Source: Synergistaceae bacterium
GTDB taxonomy: Bacteria > Synergistota > Synergistia > Synergistales > Aminobacteriaceae
DNA: 64,000 bases
Reading direction: 5' to 3'
Assembly (NCBI GenBank): GCA_017451025.1
Contig: JAFSSM010000021.1
Span: forward strand, 124,001-188,000
Both the position numbers and the translations under genes were made by a program. Within the stretch, counting starts at the first letter, position 1, and each line of letters begins with the position of its first letter. Below are positions 19,030 through 27,572 of the stretch, one piece after another. Under the pieces are notes generated by a model. That model did no database searches. It was not told the DNA's origin and saw nothing but the letters and a program-made list of their open reading frames with translations.

Positions 19030-20078
19030 TCAAGGACATTGCGGAGAAGAGATTTTTTGCGAACAATGATGTATTTGCGGAGGTCTTCAACGAGTTAGTG
19101 TTGAAGGGTACAGGGCTTGTGATTCACGAGGACGAGCTTGAAGATGCACGTACGAGGTCATTGTACATGCCTTCTGTTGGAGGAGAAGTGCGGGAGCAGG
19201 AGCGTGATATAGCGAAATTCTGGAAGAAGAACGGAGTAATTCTGAGTCTTCTGGGAGTTGAGAGTCAGACCATGATAGACAGGTATATGCCTGTGCGTGT
19301 TTTCGGGTATGAGGGAGCGGACTACAGGTATCAGCTAGTGCAGAGGGAAGAGGCACGGAAAGCGGGGTGTAGTTCGTGGAAGTTTTACCCTGTGATAACT
19401 GCGGTGCTGTATTACGGGACAGACCGCCGCTGGTCAAAATATAAATCCCTGCACGAGTGTCTGGATATACCGTCTGAACTAAGAGGTATAGTCGAGGACA
19501 GGCACATAAACGTGATAGAGCTTGCGTGGCTGAGCGAGGAGCAGAATAACAGGATGAAGACGGATCTGGGCCTGGTGGTGGATATGCTGAGGCAGATTGC
19601 GTCGACTGGTGAATATATACCTAGAAGCGAACAGGATGTCAGGCATGTTAAGGATATTATGCTGATGTTCAGGGCATTGACCGGGCGGATGGACTGGTAT
19701 ACAGATGCGATGCTGAGTTATGCATTGCGCAAGGAGAAAGGAGAGAAAGCGACAATGATAGATTTGGTAGGAGCGATTCATAGGGGCGGTGTTAGTGTAG
19801 GCCGGGCAGAAGGTATAGCCGTCGGCCGTACTGAAGGTATAACTGTAGGCCGTGCTGAAGGTATAGCTATTGGTCGGACTGAAGGTATAGCCGTCGGTAA
19901 GGCTGAAGGTATAGCCGTCGGTAAGGCCGAAGGTATCGTTGTAGGCCGTGCTGAAGGGCAAGCAGAGATGTTGAAGAATAGCGTTAAGTTCATGCGCGAA
20001 ATTGGAACATCACAGGCAGACATAGACAGGTTTATCGCCGCAAATTCTCAACCATCACGCAATGAGAAGGAGGACTAA
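19026..20078 (+). CDS. Rpn/PD-(D/E)XK nuclease-family protein with octapeptide repeat tail
   Basis: 350 residues from ATG 19026, which overlaps the previous stop as ATGA. Resembles the Rpn 'recombination-promoting nuclease/putative transposase' family (about residues 1-260: FFANNDVFAEVFNELV, GVESQ with the E-x-Q nuclease pair, FYPVITAVLYYG). After MIDLVGAIHRGG come about seven copies of an eight-residue unit VGRAEGIA (about 257-312), then a short helical end. Rpn proteins of E. coli are reported as DNases promoting RecA-independent recombination. Its position between two genes normally kept together suggests insertion, yet frame overlaps at both ends are neat. Confidence 0.72.
   Translation: MIKDIAEKRFFANNDVFAEVFNELVLKGTGLVIHEDELEDARTRSLYMPSVGGEVREQERDIAKFWKKNGVILSLLGVESQTMIDRYMPVRVFGYEGADYRYQLVQREEARKAGCSSWKFYPVITAVLYYGTDRRWSKYKSLHECLDIPSELRGIVEDRHINVIELAWLSEEQNNRMKTDLGLVVDMLRQIASTGEYIPRSEQDVRHVKDIMLMFRALTGRMDWYTDAMLSYALRKEKGEKATMIDLVGAIHRGGVSVGRAEGIAVGRTEGITVGRAEGIAIGRTEGIAVGKAEGIAVGKAEGIVVGRAEGQAEMLKNSVKFMREIGTSQADIDRFIAANSQPSRNEKED
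19795..19960 (+). repeat. 24-bp in-frame tandem repeat encoding VGRAEGIA
   Basis: About seven imperfect 24-bp units of the type GTAGGCCGTGCTGAAGGTAT, with third-position and Arg/Lys/Thr variation. Because 24 is a multiple of three, copy-number change would alter protein length without frameshift. Confidence 0.9.
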
Positions 20079-20245
20079 TGATAGATTTGGTAGGAGCGAT
20101 TCACAGGGGCGGGGTTAGTGTTGGCCGTGCTGAGCTACTGAATAGTAGCGTCAAGTTCATGCGTGAGATGGGTATATCTCAGGAAAACATAGCACGCTTC
20201 ATCGCTGAAAACTCACAGATACCAGAAATATGCGAGGATAAATAA
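20078..20245 (+). CDS. 55-residue protein duplicating the tail of the preceding Rpn protein
   Basis: Seen: MIDLVGAIHRGGVSVGRAE followed by LLNSSVKFMREMGISQENIARFIAENSQ. Both halves match the C-terminal region of the gene just upstream (MIDLVGAIHRGG... and LKNSVKFMREIGTSQADIDRFIAANSQ), but the octapeptide array is missing. A strong GAGAAGGAGG ribosome site and a TAATG overlap with the upstream stop make it a plausible translated gene; it could also be a leftover of a duplication that lost the nuclease domain. Function unknown. Confidence 0.7.
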   Translation: MIDLVGAIHRGGVSVGRAELLNSSVKFMREMGISQENIARFIAENSQIPEICEDK

Positions 20246-20247
20246 CC

Positions 20248-20844
20248 GTGTCCCTCAGAGCTAGACTGATTTACTCCAAACGCGGCGGAGCCTGCTTCGT
20301 TCCCCACATATCACTCGCTCAAATATTCTCGCGTTCAGCCACACGCGCAGGCTTCAAGCTCATCATGACTCAGGGGTTTTCTCCGAGAGCCAAAATCTCC
20401 TTCGGCCCCGAACTTCCCGCTGGAGTAGTCGCCCTCAATGAACCAGCAGACATGTATTTTGACGGTGAATACCCTGACATCGTTTCGCGTATCAACGCTT
20501 CTCTGCCTGAAGGCTTCTCCGTATCGCAAGCACTTTTCCCGCCGGAAAGTTCGCCAAATCTCGGGAAATACTGCAAATACGCCGAGTACCTGCTGCGTTC
20601 AACAAGAGTGCTGGAACTTCAGGACTTGGCCGGAAAGTTCTACGGAGATTCTGTGTGCAAAAACGAAATCTCTGACGGCTGGCTGAGGCTGATACTCGCT
20701 GACCCTTCGCAAAACCCTATAGGCGGCTTCGTCAAGCACATGGTTCACGAAAAACTAATTGCGGGCTGGCACGAAATGAATATTGTACGAATAAGCGTAG
20801 GCAGTTATGACGAAAAAGAAGACAAGGTGAAAATGAATGCCTGA
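20248..20844 (+). CDS. DUF2344 (TIGR03936) radical-SAM-associated protein
   Basis: 198 residues, GTG start two nt after the upstream stop. Seen: ARLIYSKRGGACFVPHISL, TQGFSPRAKISFGPELPAGV, the family core. The family is uncharacterised but typically sits beside or fused to the TIGR03960 radical SAM protein, so the two probably act together. Overlaps rng by 8 bases. Confidence 0.88.
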   Translation: MSLRARLIYSKRGGACFVPHISLAQIFSRSATRAGFKLIMTQGFSPRAKISFGPELPAGVVALNEPADMYFDGEYPDIVSRINASLPEGFSVSQALFPPESSPNLGKYCKYAEYLLRSTRVLELQDLAGKFYGDSVCKNEISDGWLRLILADPSQNPIGGFVKHMVHEKLIAGWHEMNIVRISVGSYDEKEDKVKMNA

Positions 20845-22378
20845 TGTGAAAGTGATAGCAGACCTGCGTGAACACGAACAGCCCAGAGTCGCAATACTTG
20901 AGGACGGACGGCTCGCAGAGATATTCGTTGAGTACAGCCTGCAGGACGAAGACTCCGAACAGCAGAACGCAAAACTATCCCGTCTTTCACGGCAGGGAGA
21001 CATCTTCAAGGCACGCGTTGATACCCTGATTCCCGCAATCAATGCCGCATTTCTTGCGCTAACGTCCAAGCAGACGCGCGAACACGATGGCCGCAACGCC
21101 TACATGTATCTTTCCGGCGGCGAAAAGCTCAAGTCCGGGCAGAATGTCATCGTGCAGGTAACAAAGAACGCCCGCCAGAACAAAGCCCCGCGAGTCAGCA
21201 GCAGAGTATCAATTCCTGGAAGATGGCTTGTGCTTGTGCCGGACAGCGACGAACTCGGAGTATCCCACAGAATTACAGATGCGTCCGAACGCAAACGCCT
21301 CAAGTCCATAGCAGAAGCCTTCAAGGCTAAAACGCCTGGCTCCGGAATAGTTATCAGGACTGCCGCAGAAGGCATAGCCGAAGAATTGCTGAGGTCTGAC
21401 TTGGATTCACTGCTGGAACTCTGGAAGGACATCAAGCAGAAAGCTAAAATCACACCTGCTCCTTGTCTGCTTTACCGCGATATGGGAACGCTGGGGCGGG
21501 TTCTTCGTGACGAAATTTCTGGCAGAATTGATGAGATTATCGTTGATGAACCAGACGAATTTGAACGCGCTAAATCTTTCGTGGAGAGATTTTTCCCGGA
21601 AAAACCAAACCTTCAGCTCTACACTGGGAATACTCCGGTGTTCGAGTACTTCGGGATAGAGGCTGAAATCGCAAAAGCCCTTGACCGCAAAGTATGGCTC
21701 CGAAGCGGCGCATACCTCGTGATTGACCAGACCGAAGCCCTCACGGTGATTGACGTGAACACAGGCAAATTCACATCGGCTCCGGACATGAGGCACACTG
21801 TATTGGCGACGAACCTTGAGGCCGCAGAAGAAATAGCCCGTCAGCTCAGGCTGCGCTCAATCGGCGGGATTGTGGTAGTGGATTTCATTGACATGGAGGC
21901 CGAAGAAGACAGGCGTAATCTGCTCGCTCGTTTCGGTCAATACCTTAGCGGAGACAGGCTGAAGGCCCGGGTGTTCAGCATTACGCAATTGGGACTTGTG
22001 GAGCTTACGCGCAAGCGGGAAAGACCGGACCTGCGTAACGTTCTCGCGAAGAACTGTCCCTTGTGCGAAGGACGAGGCTACGTTGAACGCGAGGAGAACA
22101 TTGCGCTTAGGGTGAAGAGGTTTTTGCGGAAAATTACCAGCGGAAACGGAGCAGAAGCCGTCATTCTGGAAGTCAGTGCTCACATGGCGAAACATATTTA
22201 TGGAGTTCTTGACGCTTGGGAGTCGGAATTTGGGCAGAAGATATTTGTTGCAGGGATGCCGGACTTTTCTGCGGAGAAATTCAGGCTGGAATATCAGGGG
22301 AATGTTAAGGATGCAGAAGCTAAGGCCAAGACATTGCGGCTTTCTGGCAAGGGGAGCATAATAATCTACAGGACATAA
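20837..22378 (+). CDS. rng: ribonuclease G/E family endoribonuclease
   Basis: 513 residues. Endonuclease for rRNA and mRNA processing. Seen: N-terminal S1 domain (about residues 35-125), catalytic aspartates in LTVIDVNTGKFT (about 310) and VVVDFIDMEAEEDRR (about 350), and the zinc-link motif CPLCEGRGYV (about 418). Lacks the long C-terminal scaffold of E. coli RNase E, hence the RNase G form. Last gene of the rightward series. Confidence 0.93.
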   Translation: MPDVKVIADLREHEQPRVAILEDGRLAEIFVEYSLQDEDSEQQNAKLSRLSRQGDIFKARVDTLIPAINAAFLALTSKQTREHDGRNAYMYLSGGEKLKSGQNVIVQVTKNARQNKAPRVSSRVSIPGRWLVLVPDSDELGVSHRITDASERKRLKSIAEAFKAKTPGSGIVIRTAAEGIAEELLRSDLDSLLELWKDIKQKAKITPAPCLLYRDMGTLGRVLRDEISGRIDEIIVDEPDEFERAKSFVERFFPEKPNLQLYTGNTPVFEYFGIEAEIAKALDRKVWLRSGAYLVIDQTEALTVIDVNTGKFTSAPDMRHTVLATNLEAAEEIARQLRLRSIGGIVVVDFIDMEAEEDRRNLLARFGQYLSGDRLKARVFSITQLGLVELTRKRERPDLRNVLAKNCPLCEGRGYVEREENIALRVKRFLRKITSGNGAEAVILEVSAHMAKHIYGVLDAWESEFGQKIFVAGMPDFSAEKFRLEYQGNVKDAEAKAKTLRLSGKGSIIIYRT

Positions 22379-22385
22379 AGGCTCC

Positions 22386-22413
22386 GGGGCAGAAAGCAAA
22401 AACATTCCGCCCC
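22386..22413. terminator. hairpin between convergent rng and DUF2157 genes
   Basis: GGGGCAGAA pairs with TTCCGCCCC (nine pairs, one wobble on the minus strand), 10-nt loop, in the 42-bp gap between two converging genes. No clear T run on either side, so terminator function is only likely. Confidence 0.4.
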
Positions 22414-22420
22414 TTCACTG

Positions 22421-23509
22421 TTACTCTTCAGGCTTTATCCTGTGCCCTGAATATATCCCCGCAATCAGGAACGCAAGGCCTGCAATCCCGAATCCCCAAG
22501 CCTTAGGAATATACCCGAACAGGTGGTCAAAGAAATATCTTGCGACCAGAAGCACACAGAACGTTATTCCCGCCGCACTATGTCCCCGCCAGATATTCGC
22601 AATCATCAGGCACGCAGTCAGTAATGCACTCAGCACAGCCAAATAGCTGCCGTATTCCGCCATACCTCCGCGCCAAACTTCCGCCCAAGTCAAGACCAGC
22701 CCGCATAATCCCGCCAGCAGAAGCCCCAGAAACTCCGCATCACTGAACCTCGAGAACGACAGCGCACCACCGCATACCGCTAGCACTATCAGCGTCCACG
22801 TCCCGCCGAAGCACAGGCTCATTCGCGACGCGAGCACTAACAGCGTAAGCAGCATGTTCACGTTCACCGCAGTCCTGTCCTTCACGCGACGGGTCGCAAG
22901 CCACAGCACAGCCAGCACCGCAAATCCCTGAACCGGCAGGAAGAACTGCGAGACAGGCACGCGTGCCTCGCCCATGAACTCCAGCGCAAAAATATCTATC
23001 GCGTTTATCCAGCCCAGATATACCAGAGACACGGCCTGCGCAAAATACACCTGCCACGTGTCGAACGTGATTAATGCTGTCGCGATTATCTGAACTAACC
23101 ACCAGCCAAGTACTTCTGAGAAACTCAGCTTGACGTTGTACATTCTGGTTATCAGGTATATTCCTGCTCCGAAGATTATTCCCGCAAGAATCAGGAACGT
23201 CCGGCCCGTCTTGGTACTGCTCCTTCCGGTGAAGGCATATGCACAGAGCGCGCCGAGATAGCCCGCCGAAATTACGCACACCCGGAAAAATTTTCCCAGC
23301 TCGTGCCAATGTGCCGCAATGAAGCTCACCAGCGCAAGCATCAGCAGGAATCCTCCGGCAGTAAGCAGGATTTTACGCAGGCTGTATTCCTTGACCTCGT
23401 ACAGCCCGAGAATTTCTCCGGCCTGTTCCTCAGTGATTATCTCCTGTTCCGTCCACGCTTCCGTCTCCGCCTTCAGGAACTCCATATCCCTCCTGCGTAT
23501 GCCCGTCAT
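22421..23509 (-). CDS. DUF2157 family membrane protein
   Basis: 362 residues. Seen: an N-terminal cytosolic segment of about 60 residues with helices (EIITEEQAGEILGLY), typical of DUF2157, followed by about 11-12 membrane helices. Function unknown. Start ATG 23509 lies just after the metG stop; a second ATG at 23485 has AGGAGG close by and may be the true start. Probably cotranscribed with metG. Confidence 0.8.
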   Translation of the reverse strand: MTGIRRRDMEFLKAETEAWTEQEIITEEQAGEILGLYEVKEYSLRKILLTAGGFLLMLALVSFIAAHWHELGKFFRVCVISAGYLGALCAYAFTGRSSTKTGRTFLILAGIIFGAGIYLITRMYNVKLSFSEVLGWWLVQIIATALITFDTWQVYFAQAVSLVYLGWINAIDIFALEFMGEARVPVSQFFLPVQGFAVLAVLWLATRRVKDRTAVNVNMLLTLLVLASRMSLCFGGTWTLIVLAVCGGALSFSRFSDAEFLGLLLAGLCGLVLTWAEVWRGGMAEYGSYLAVLSALLTACLMIANIWRGHSAAGITFCVLLVARYFFDHLFGYIPKAWGFGIAGLAFLIAGIYSGHRIKPEE

Positions 23510-23510
23510 T

Positions 23511-25436
23511 TCAGCTCACCCGGCTTCCGAGCGGTATATCCTTCTCTGGCATCAGAAGGGTTAGCTGTTCGGATTTTCCGTCCTTCTTGACGCTGGCACA
23601 CAAAATCATTCCGTTGCTCTCAACCCCGCATAATTTCACGGGCTTCAAGTTTGTTACGAGGATTATGCGTTTCCCGACCAGTTCTTCCGTCGTGAAGAAA
23701 GCCTTTATCCCCGAACACACGGTGCGCTTCTCGTAACCGAGGTCGACTTCCAGCTTATAGAGCTTCTTCGACTTCGGAATCTCCTCGCATTTCGTTATCT
23801 GCGCTACCCTCATCTCAACTTTCCCGAAATCCTCTATGCCTATTTCTGCCTCGTGCGGAGGCTCGGGAATTTTTGCTGTATTCTCCATTTCTCTATCCTT
23901 CTTCCACTGCTCAATGTCTATTCTCGGGAAAAGCACTTCCGCCTTCTGGATATTCGCTCCGGCACCGTCTCCCCACCTGAAAGCATCGTACTGCACCGCT
24001 AAGGGATCTCCGCTCTGGCCGAGCTGTGTCCAGATTCTTTTTGCTGTGTCCGGCATAAACGGCGCAATCAATAACGCGGACAGCCTCAACGCCTCGTACA
24101 GGTTCAGCAGGACAAAAGATAACCTCTCAGCTTGCGATTCATCCTTAGCGAGCTTCCACGGCATGGTCTCGTCGATGAACTTGTTGGCCCGGCTGATGAA
24201 CTCCCAGATAATTTTTAGGGCTTCGTCGTAGGAGTAATTGTTCATGGCCTCATCAACCCGCGAAAGTATTTCGGGGAATAATCCGCTCAAAACTGAGGCA
24301 GGCTCAACACATGAAGGCACAACTCCGCCCCTGTAGCTCTGAATCATCTGGAGTGTCCTGTTCAGCAGGTTACCCAAGTCGTTAGCGAGGTCGCTGTTTA
24401 TGCGTCCTACTAATGCCAGCTCCGAAAAATCTCCGTCATTCCCGAACGGTACTTCCCTCAGCAGGAAATACCTGAACGGGTCAAGTCCGTACCTGTTCAC
24501 CATTTTCACGGGGTCAACGACGTTTCCTTTGGTCTTGCTCATCTTGTCGCCGTCAACAGTCCACCAGCCATGAGCAATTACCTCAACGGGAAGGGGCAGG
24601 CCAAGAGCGAGCAGCATCAAGGGCCAGATTACGCAGTGGAAGCGGATAATGTCCTTGCCGACCATGTGCCTGACGTGGGGCCACCACTTATTGAACATTT
24701 CGGGGTCATCGAGATAGCCGATTGCCGCAGTGTAATTGATGAGAGCATCGAACCACACGTAGATTACGTGCTTTTCGTCGCCAGGCACAGGTATTCCCCA
24801 TTTTAGGGAGGTGCGGCTTACGGACTGGTCTCTGACTCCGCCCTTGAGGAAACTCATAATTTCGTTGTAGCGCACTCGGGGCATTACGGCCTTGAGGTGC
24901 TCCTCGTAGAACGCGATTAATTCCGGGACATACTTGCTGCCCCTGAAAAAGTAGCTCTCTTCCTCCATGATGGTCAAGGGACGGCCGCAATCGGGACAGG
25001 TTTTGTTGGGGCCCATAGCGTTTTCGGGTACATAAGTTTCGTCCGGGACGCAGTAGTAGCCGGAATAAGTGCCCTTGTAGATGTCGCCCTGAGCAATCAG
25101 CTTCGCGAACATAGCCTGAACTGTTTTTATGTGGCGTTCTTCAGTTGTGCGGATGAAGTCGTCGTTGCTGATGTTGAGGACGCGCCACAAGTCCTTGAAG
25201 TTCATGTGTATCTTGTCTACCAGTGCCTGAGGGGTTATGCCTTTTGCTTCAGCGGCGGCCTGTATTTTCTGGCCGTGTTCGTCCGTGCCGGTCAAAAAGC
25301 GGACGGAATAGCCCTGCATTCTCTTGTAGCGGGCCATTGTGTCGCAGGCAATTGTTGTGTAGGCATGGCCTATGTGCGGTACGTCATTGACATAATAGAT
25401 TGGAGTAGTTATGTAGAATGTCTTATCTTGCACCAT
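23511..25436 (-). CDS. metG: methionyl-tRNA synthetase
   Basis: 641 residues. Charges tRNA-Met. Seen: PHIGHAYTT (HIGH-type motif, about residue 20), a zinc-binding insert with TCPDCGRPL (about 145), KMSKTKGNV (KMSKS motif, about 297), the anticodon-binding helical domain, and a C-terminal Trbp111-like OB domain (IGIEDFGKVEMRVAQI, about 540-641) for dimerisation. Good GGAGG site. Divergent from dprA. Confidence 0.95.
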   Translation of the reverse strand: MVQDKTFYITTPIYYVNDVPHIGHAYTTIACDTMARYKRMQGYSVRFLTGTDEHGQKIQAAAEAKGITPQALVDKIHMNFKDLWRVLNISNDDFIRTTEERHIKTVQAMFAKLIAQGDIYKGTYSGYYCVPDETYVPENAMGPNKTCPDCGRPLTIMEEESYFFRGSKYVPELIAFYEEHLKAVMPRVRYNEIMSFLKGGVRDQSVSRTSLKWGIPVPGDEKHVIYVWFDALINYTAAIGYLDDPEMFNKWWPHVRHMVGKDIIRFHCVIWPLMLLALGLPLPVEVIAHGWWTVDGDKMSKTKGNVVDPVKMVNRYGLDPFRYFLLREVPFGNDGDFSELALVGRINSDLANDLGNLLNRTLQMIQSYRGGVVPSCVEPASVLSGLFPEILSRVDEAMNNYSYDEALKIIWEFISRANKFIDETMPWKLAKDESQAERLSFVLLNLYEALRLSALLIAPFMPDTAKRIWTQLGQSGDPLAVQYDAFRWGDGAGANIQKAEVLFPRIDIEQWKKDREMENTAKIPEPPHEAEIGIEDFGKVEMRVAQITKCEEIPKSKKLYKLEVDLGYEKRTVCSGIKAFFTTEELVGKRIILVTNLKPVKLCGVESNGMILCASVKKDGKSEQLTLLMPEKDIPLGSRVS

Positions 25437-25442
25437 AAAAAA

Positions 25443-25470
25443 TTGTCCTCCGGAAATTTTGTGATAAATT
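25443..25470 (+). promoter_or_regulatory. candidate extended -10 promoter of dprA, leaderless layout
   Basis: TTGTCC (25443-25448), 16-nt spacer, TAAATT (25465-25470) preceded by TGA. Only 9 nt to the dprA ATG and no ribosome site, the same arrangement as minC. Confidence 0.4.
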
Positions 25471-25479
25471 AATCATATC

Positions 25480-27516
25480 ATGAATGACGCAATTAAAGCC
25501 GGTTTAGTGTTCAACGCCGCGAGCATACCGTGCGAAAAATTTATGCGGCTGTGCAAGGATTACGGGGAATTTGAGCTGAGAGACTCTTTGCTTGAAGAAC
25601 TTGGACTGACGGGCTCACAAAAACTCAGGGTATCGGGTATTCTGGCGAAGGACTGCTGGGCTGAGCGTGAGCTTGAGTGTCTTGCAGATATTGGCGGCAG
25701 ATTTATTGCGGCGAATGATGTTGATTATCCGGCCAAGCTGTTCGGCCTGAAGAATCCTCCTGTTGGAATTTACGTCAAGGGAAAACTGAATCTAGCATTG
25801 CCTTCTGTTGCGATAGTGGGAACGCGACAGGCAAGTTCCTACGGACTGGAGACGGCGTTTAGGCTTGGAGAAGCCATAGCCTGCAATGGGACGATAATAA
25901 TCAGCGGAGGAGCGAAGGGTATTGATGCGGCCGGGCACAAAGGAGCTCTCAACAAGAAGGGATTGACTGCGGCGGTATTTGGTACTGGGCTTGACAGAAT
26001 ATACCCGGTAGAGCACAGGAATTTGTTCGAGAAAATTTCTGTGAATGGTGCGCTTGTGAGTGAGTATCCGCTAGGGACATCAGGTGAGGGCTGGAGGTTT
26101 ATTGCGCGGAACAGGATTATTGCGGCACTGGCTGGGAAAGTTGTAGTTGTGGAGTCGCCGGAGAACGGAGGAGCTTTGCACACGGCAAAATATGGTTTTG
26201 AGCTTGGGCGTGAAGTGTGGGTAGTTCCGGGCAGAATCAGTGATGCAGAGTGTTCCGGAAGCAACAGGCTTTTGGGGAATGGAGCGAGGGTACTAGCGGA
26301 TATAGAGGAATTTGCCGGGAGCAGGGAGCAATTGACGCTGGGTTTTGAGAGTGTTGAACTGAATGAGGATGAGAAGAAAGTGTATTCACTTATTCAGAGG
26401 AAGGGCGGGAGGACACTAGATGAGATTGCGGCAGTGCTGAAAATGGATGAAGTAGATGTGAGTTCTGCGGTAATAACGCTTGAGGCAGAGGGTTTAGTGG
26501 AATGTGTTGGGGGGAGGTATTCAGAGGCTGGGAACTTTGCCATGAATGCGAGTAAGAGTATAGCGAGACCTGAGGCAGTAGATGTTGTAAGGGGCATAAA
26601 GCATTTTGACGGCAAGGCTGCATCACTGAACGAAGGGGAACACAGTAATTACGAGTCCCTAACGACACAAGGCAGCTCGACAGTCGACAAGATTGCAACA
26701 GGCTCTAATGTTAAGATAAGCGGTGAGGCATCAGGCACAGATAATCTTTCAGCCTCAACAGGCCCCAACGCGCCTTCCCTCAGCAAGATAGCGCAGAGCA
26801 CTTACGAGTTCTTGCGCACACACAGCAGCTCAACCCTCGACCAGATCACGGCAGGCCTCAATCTAAAGGAGAGTGATGCTGTTTCCGCACTCGCAGAGCT
26901 TGAGGCGGAAAACCTGGTGCTTCACTCAGGCGGTCGATATTCTGCAGACCATAACGCTCCTTCCTCCAGTAATGCAGTGCAGAGCACTTACGAGTTCCTG
27001 CATACACATAGTAGCTCACCCCTCGACACAATCGCAACAGGCCCTAATGTGAAGATGAGCGGTGATGCATCAGGCACGGATAATTCTTTATCCTCACCAG
27101 ACCATAACGCTCATTCCCTCAGCAATGCAGGACAAAGCATTTACGACTTCCTGAGTACACACAGCAGCTCAACCCTCGACCAGATCACGGCGGGCCTCAA
27201 TTTAGAGATAGGGGATGCTGTTTCCGCACTCGCAGAACTGGAAGCAGAAAACCTGGTGCTTCACTCAGGCGGCAGATACTCCACACCATACGCAGATAAC
27301 ACCCCAGCTTCAACACCCGACAACATAAATCCTCAATCCCTCACAGACGAAGAGCAGCGTATCTACAAATTTCTCCAGTCTCACCCAAACTCAACCGTTG
27401 ATGAAATTATCTCAGCCCTAAGCCTCGAAAACTCCAACGCCGCAATCTCCCTAATCAGCCTCGAAGCTCAAAACTTAATCCTATTCTCGGGAGGCAGGTA
27501 TTCTGCTACAGCATAA
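25480..27516 (+). CDS. dprA: DNA processing protein DprA with expanded winged-helix array
   Basis: 678 residues, roughly double the usual 300-380. DprA protects incoming single-stranded DNA and loads RecA. Seen: N-terminal helical domain, Rossmann-like DNA-binding domain (about residues 85-280) with VGTRQAS, SGGAKGIDAAGH, FGTGLDRIYP and ENGGALHTA. The C-terminus has a winged-helix unit at about 293-350, then a truncated unit (388-428), full unit (434-490), truncated unit (497-540), full unit (547-601) and a last full unit (619-678). Full units end in LEAE-LV--SGGRYS. Usual DprA has one such domain. Ser/Thr-rich linkers join the units. No ribosome site before ATG. Confidence 0.93.
   Translation: MNDAIKAGLVFNAASIPCEKFMRLCKDYGEFELRDSLLEELGLTGSQKLRVSGILAKDCWAERELECLADIGGRFIAANDVDYPAKLFGLKNPPVGIYVKGKLNLALPSVAIVGTRQASSYGLETAFRLGEAIACNGTIIISGGAKGIDAAGHKGALNKKGLTAAVFGTGLDRIYPVEHRNLFEKISVNGALVSEYPLGTSGEGWRFIARNRIIAALAGKVVVVESPENGGALHTAKYGFELGREVWVVPGRISDAECSGSNRLLGNGARVLADIEEFAGSREQLTLGFESVELNEDEKKVYSLIQRKGGRTLDEIAAVLKMDEVDVSSAVITLEAEGLVECVGGRYSEAGNFAMNASKSIARPEAVDVVRGIKHFDGKAASLNEGEHSNYESLTTQGSSTVDKIATGSNVKISGEASGTDNLSASTGPNAPSLSKIAQSTYEFLRTHSSSTLDQITAGLNLKESDAVSALAELEAENLVLHSGGRYSADHNAPSSSNAVQSTYEFLHTHSSSPLDTIATGPNVKMSGDASGTDNSLSSPDHNAHSLSNAGQSIYDFLSTHSSSTLDQITAGLNLEIGDAVSALAELEAENLVLHSGGRYSTPYADNTPASTPDNINPQSLTDEEQRIYKFLQSHPNSTVDEIISALSLENSNAAISLISLEAQNLILFSGGRYSATA
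26641..27298 (+). repeat. two-copy higher-order repeat inside dprA
   Basis: A unit of about 325 bp (one truncated plus one full winged-helix segment) occurs at about 26641-26964 and again at about 26968-27298. Stretches such as CAGCTCAACCCTCGACCAGA are identical in both, pointing to recent tandem duplication. Confidence 0.85.
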
Positions 27517-27534
27517 ATTCCTGACCGCCGATAA
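27507..27534 (+). promoter_or_regulatory. sigma-28 (FliA) type flagellar promoter
   Basis: GCCGATAA at 27527-27534 matches the sigma-28 -10 consensus at all eight bases; TACA at 27507-27510, 16 nt upstream, resembles the TAAA core of the -35 element. It overlaps the dprA stop and lies 38 nt before the flagellin ATG. Confidence 0.75.
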
Positions 27535-27572
27535 TTCTTGTGTATCCATATATATTTTTCAGGAGTATTGCC

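Noticed and set aside
19795-19960. 24-bp repeats considered as a CRISPR array
   Set aside because: No spacers; the repeats are continuous, in frame and encode an octapeptide array.
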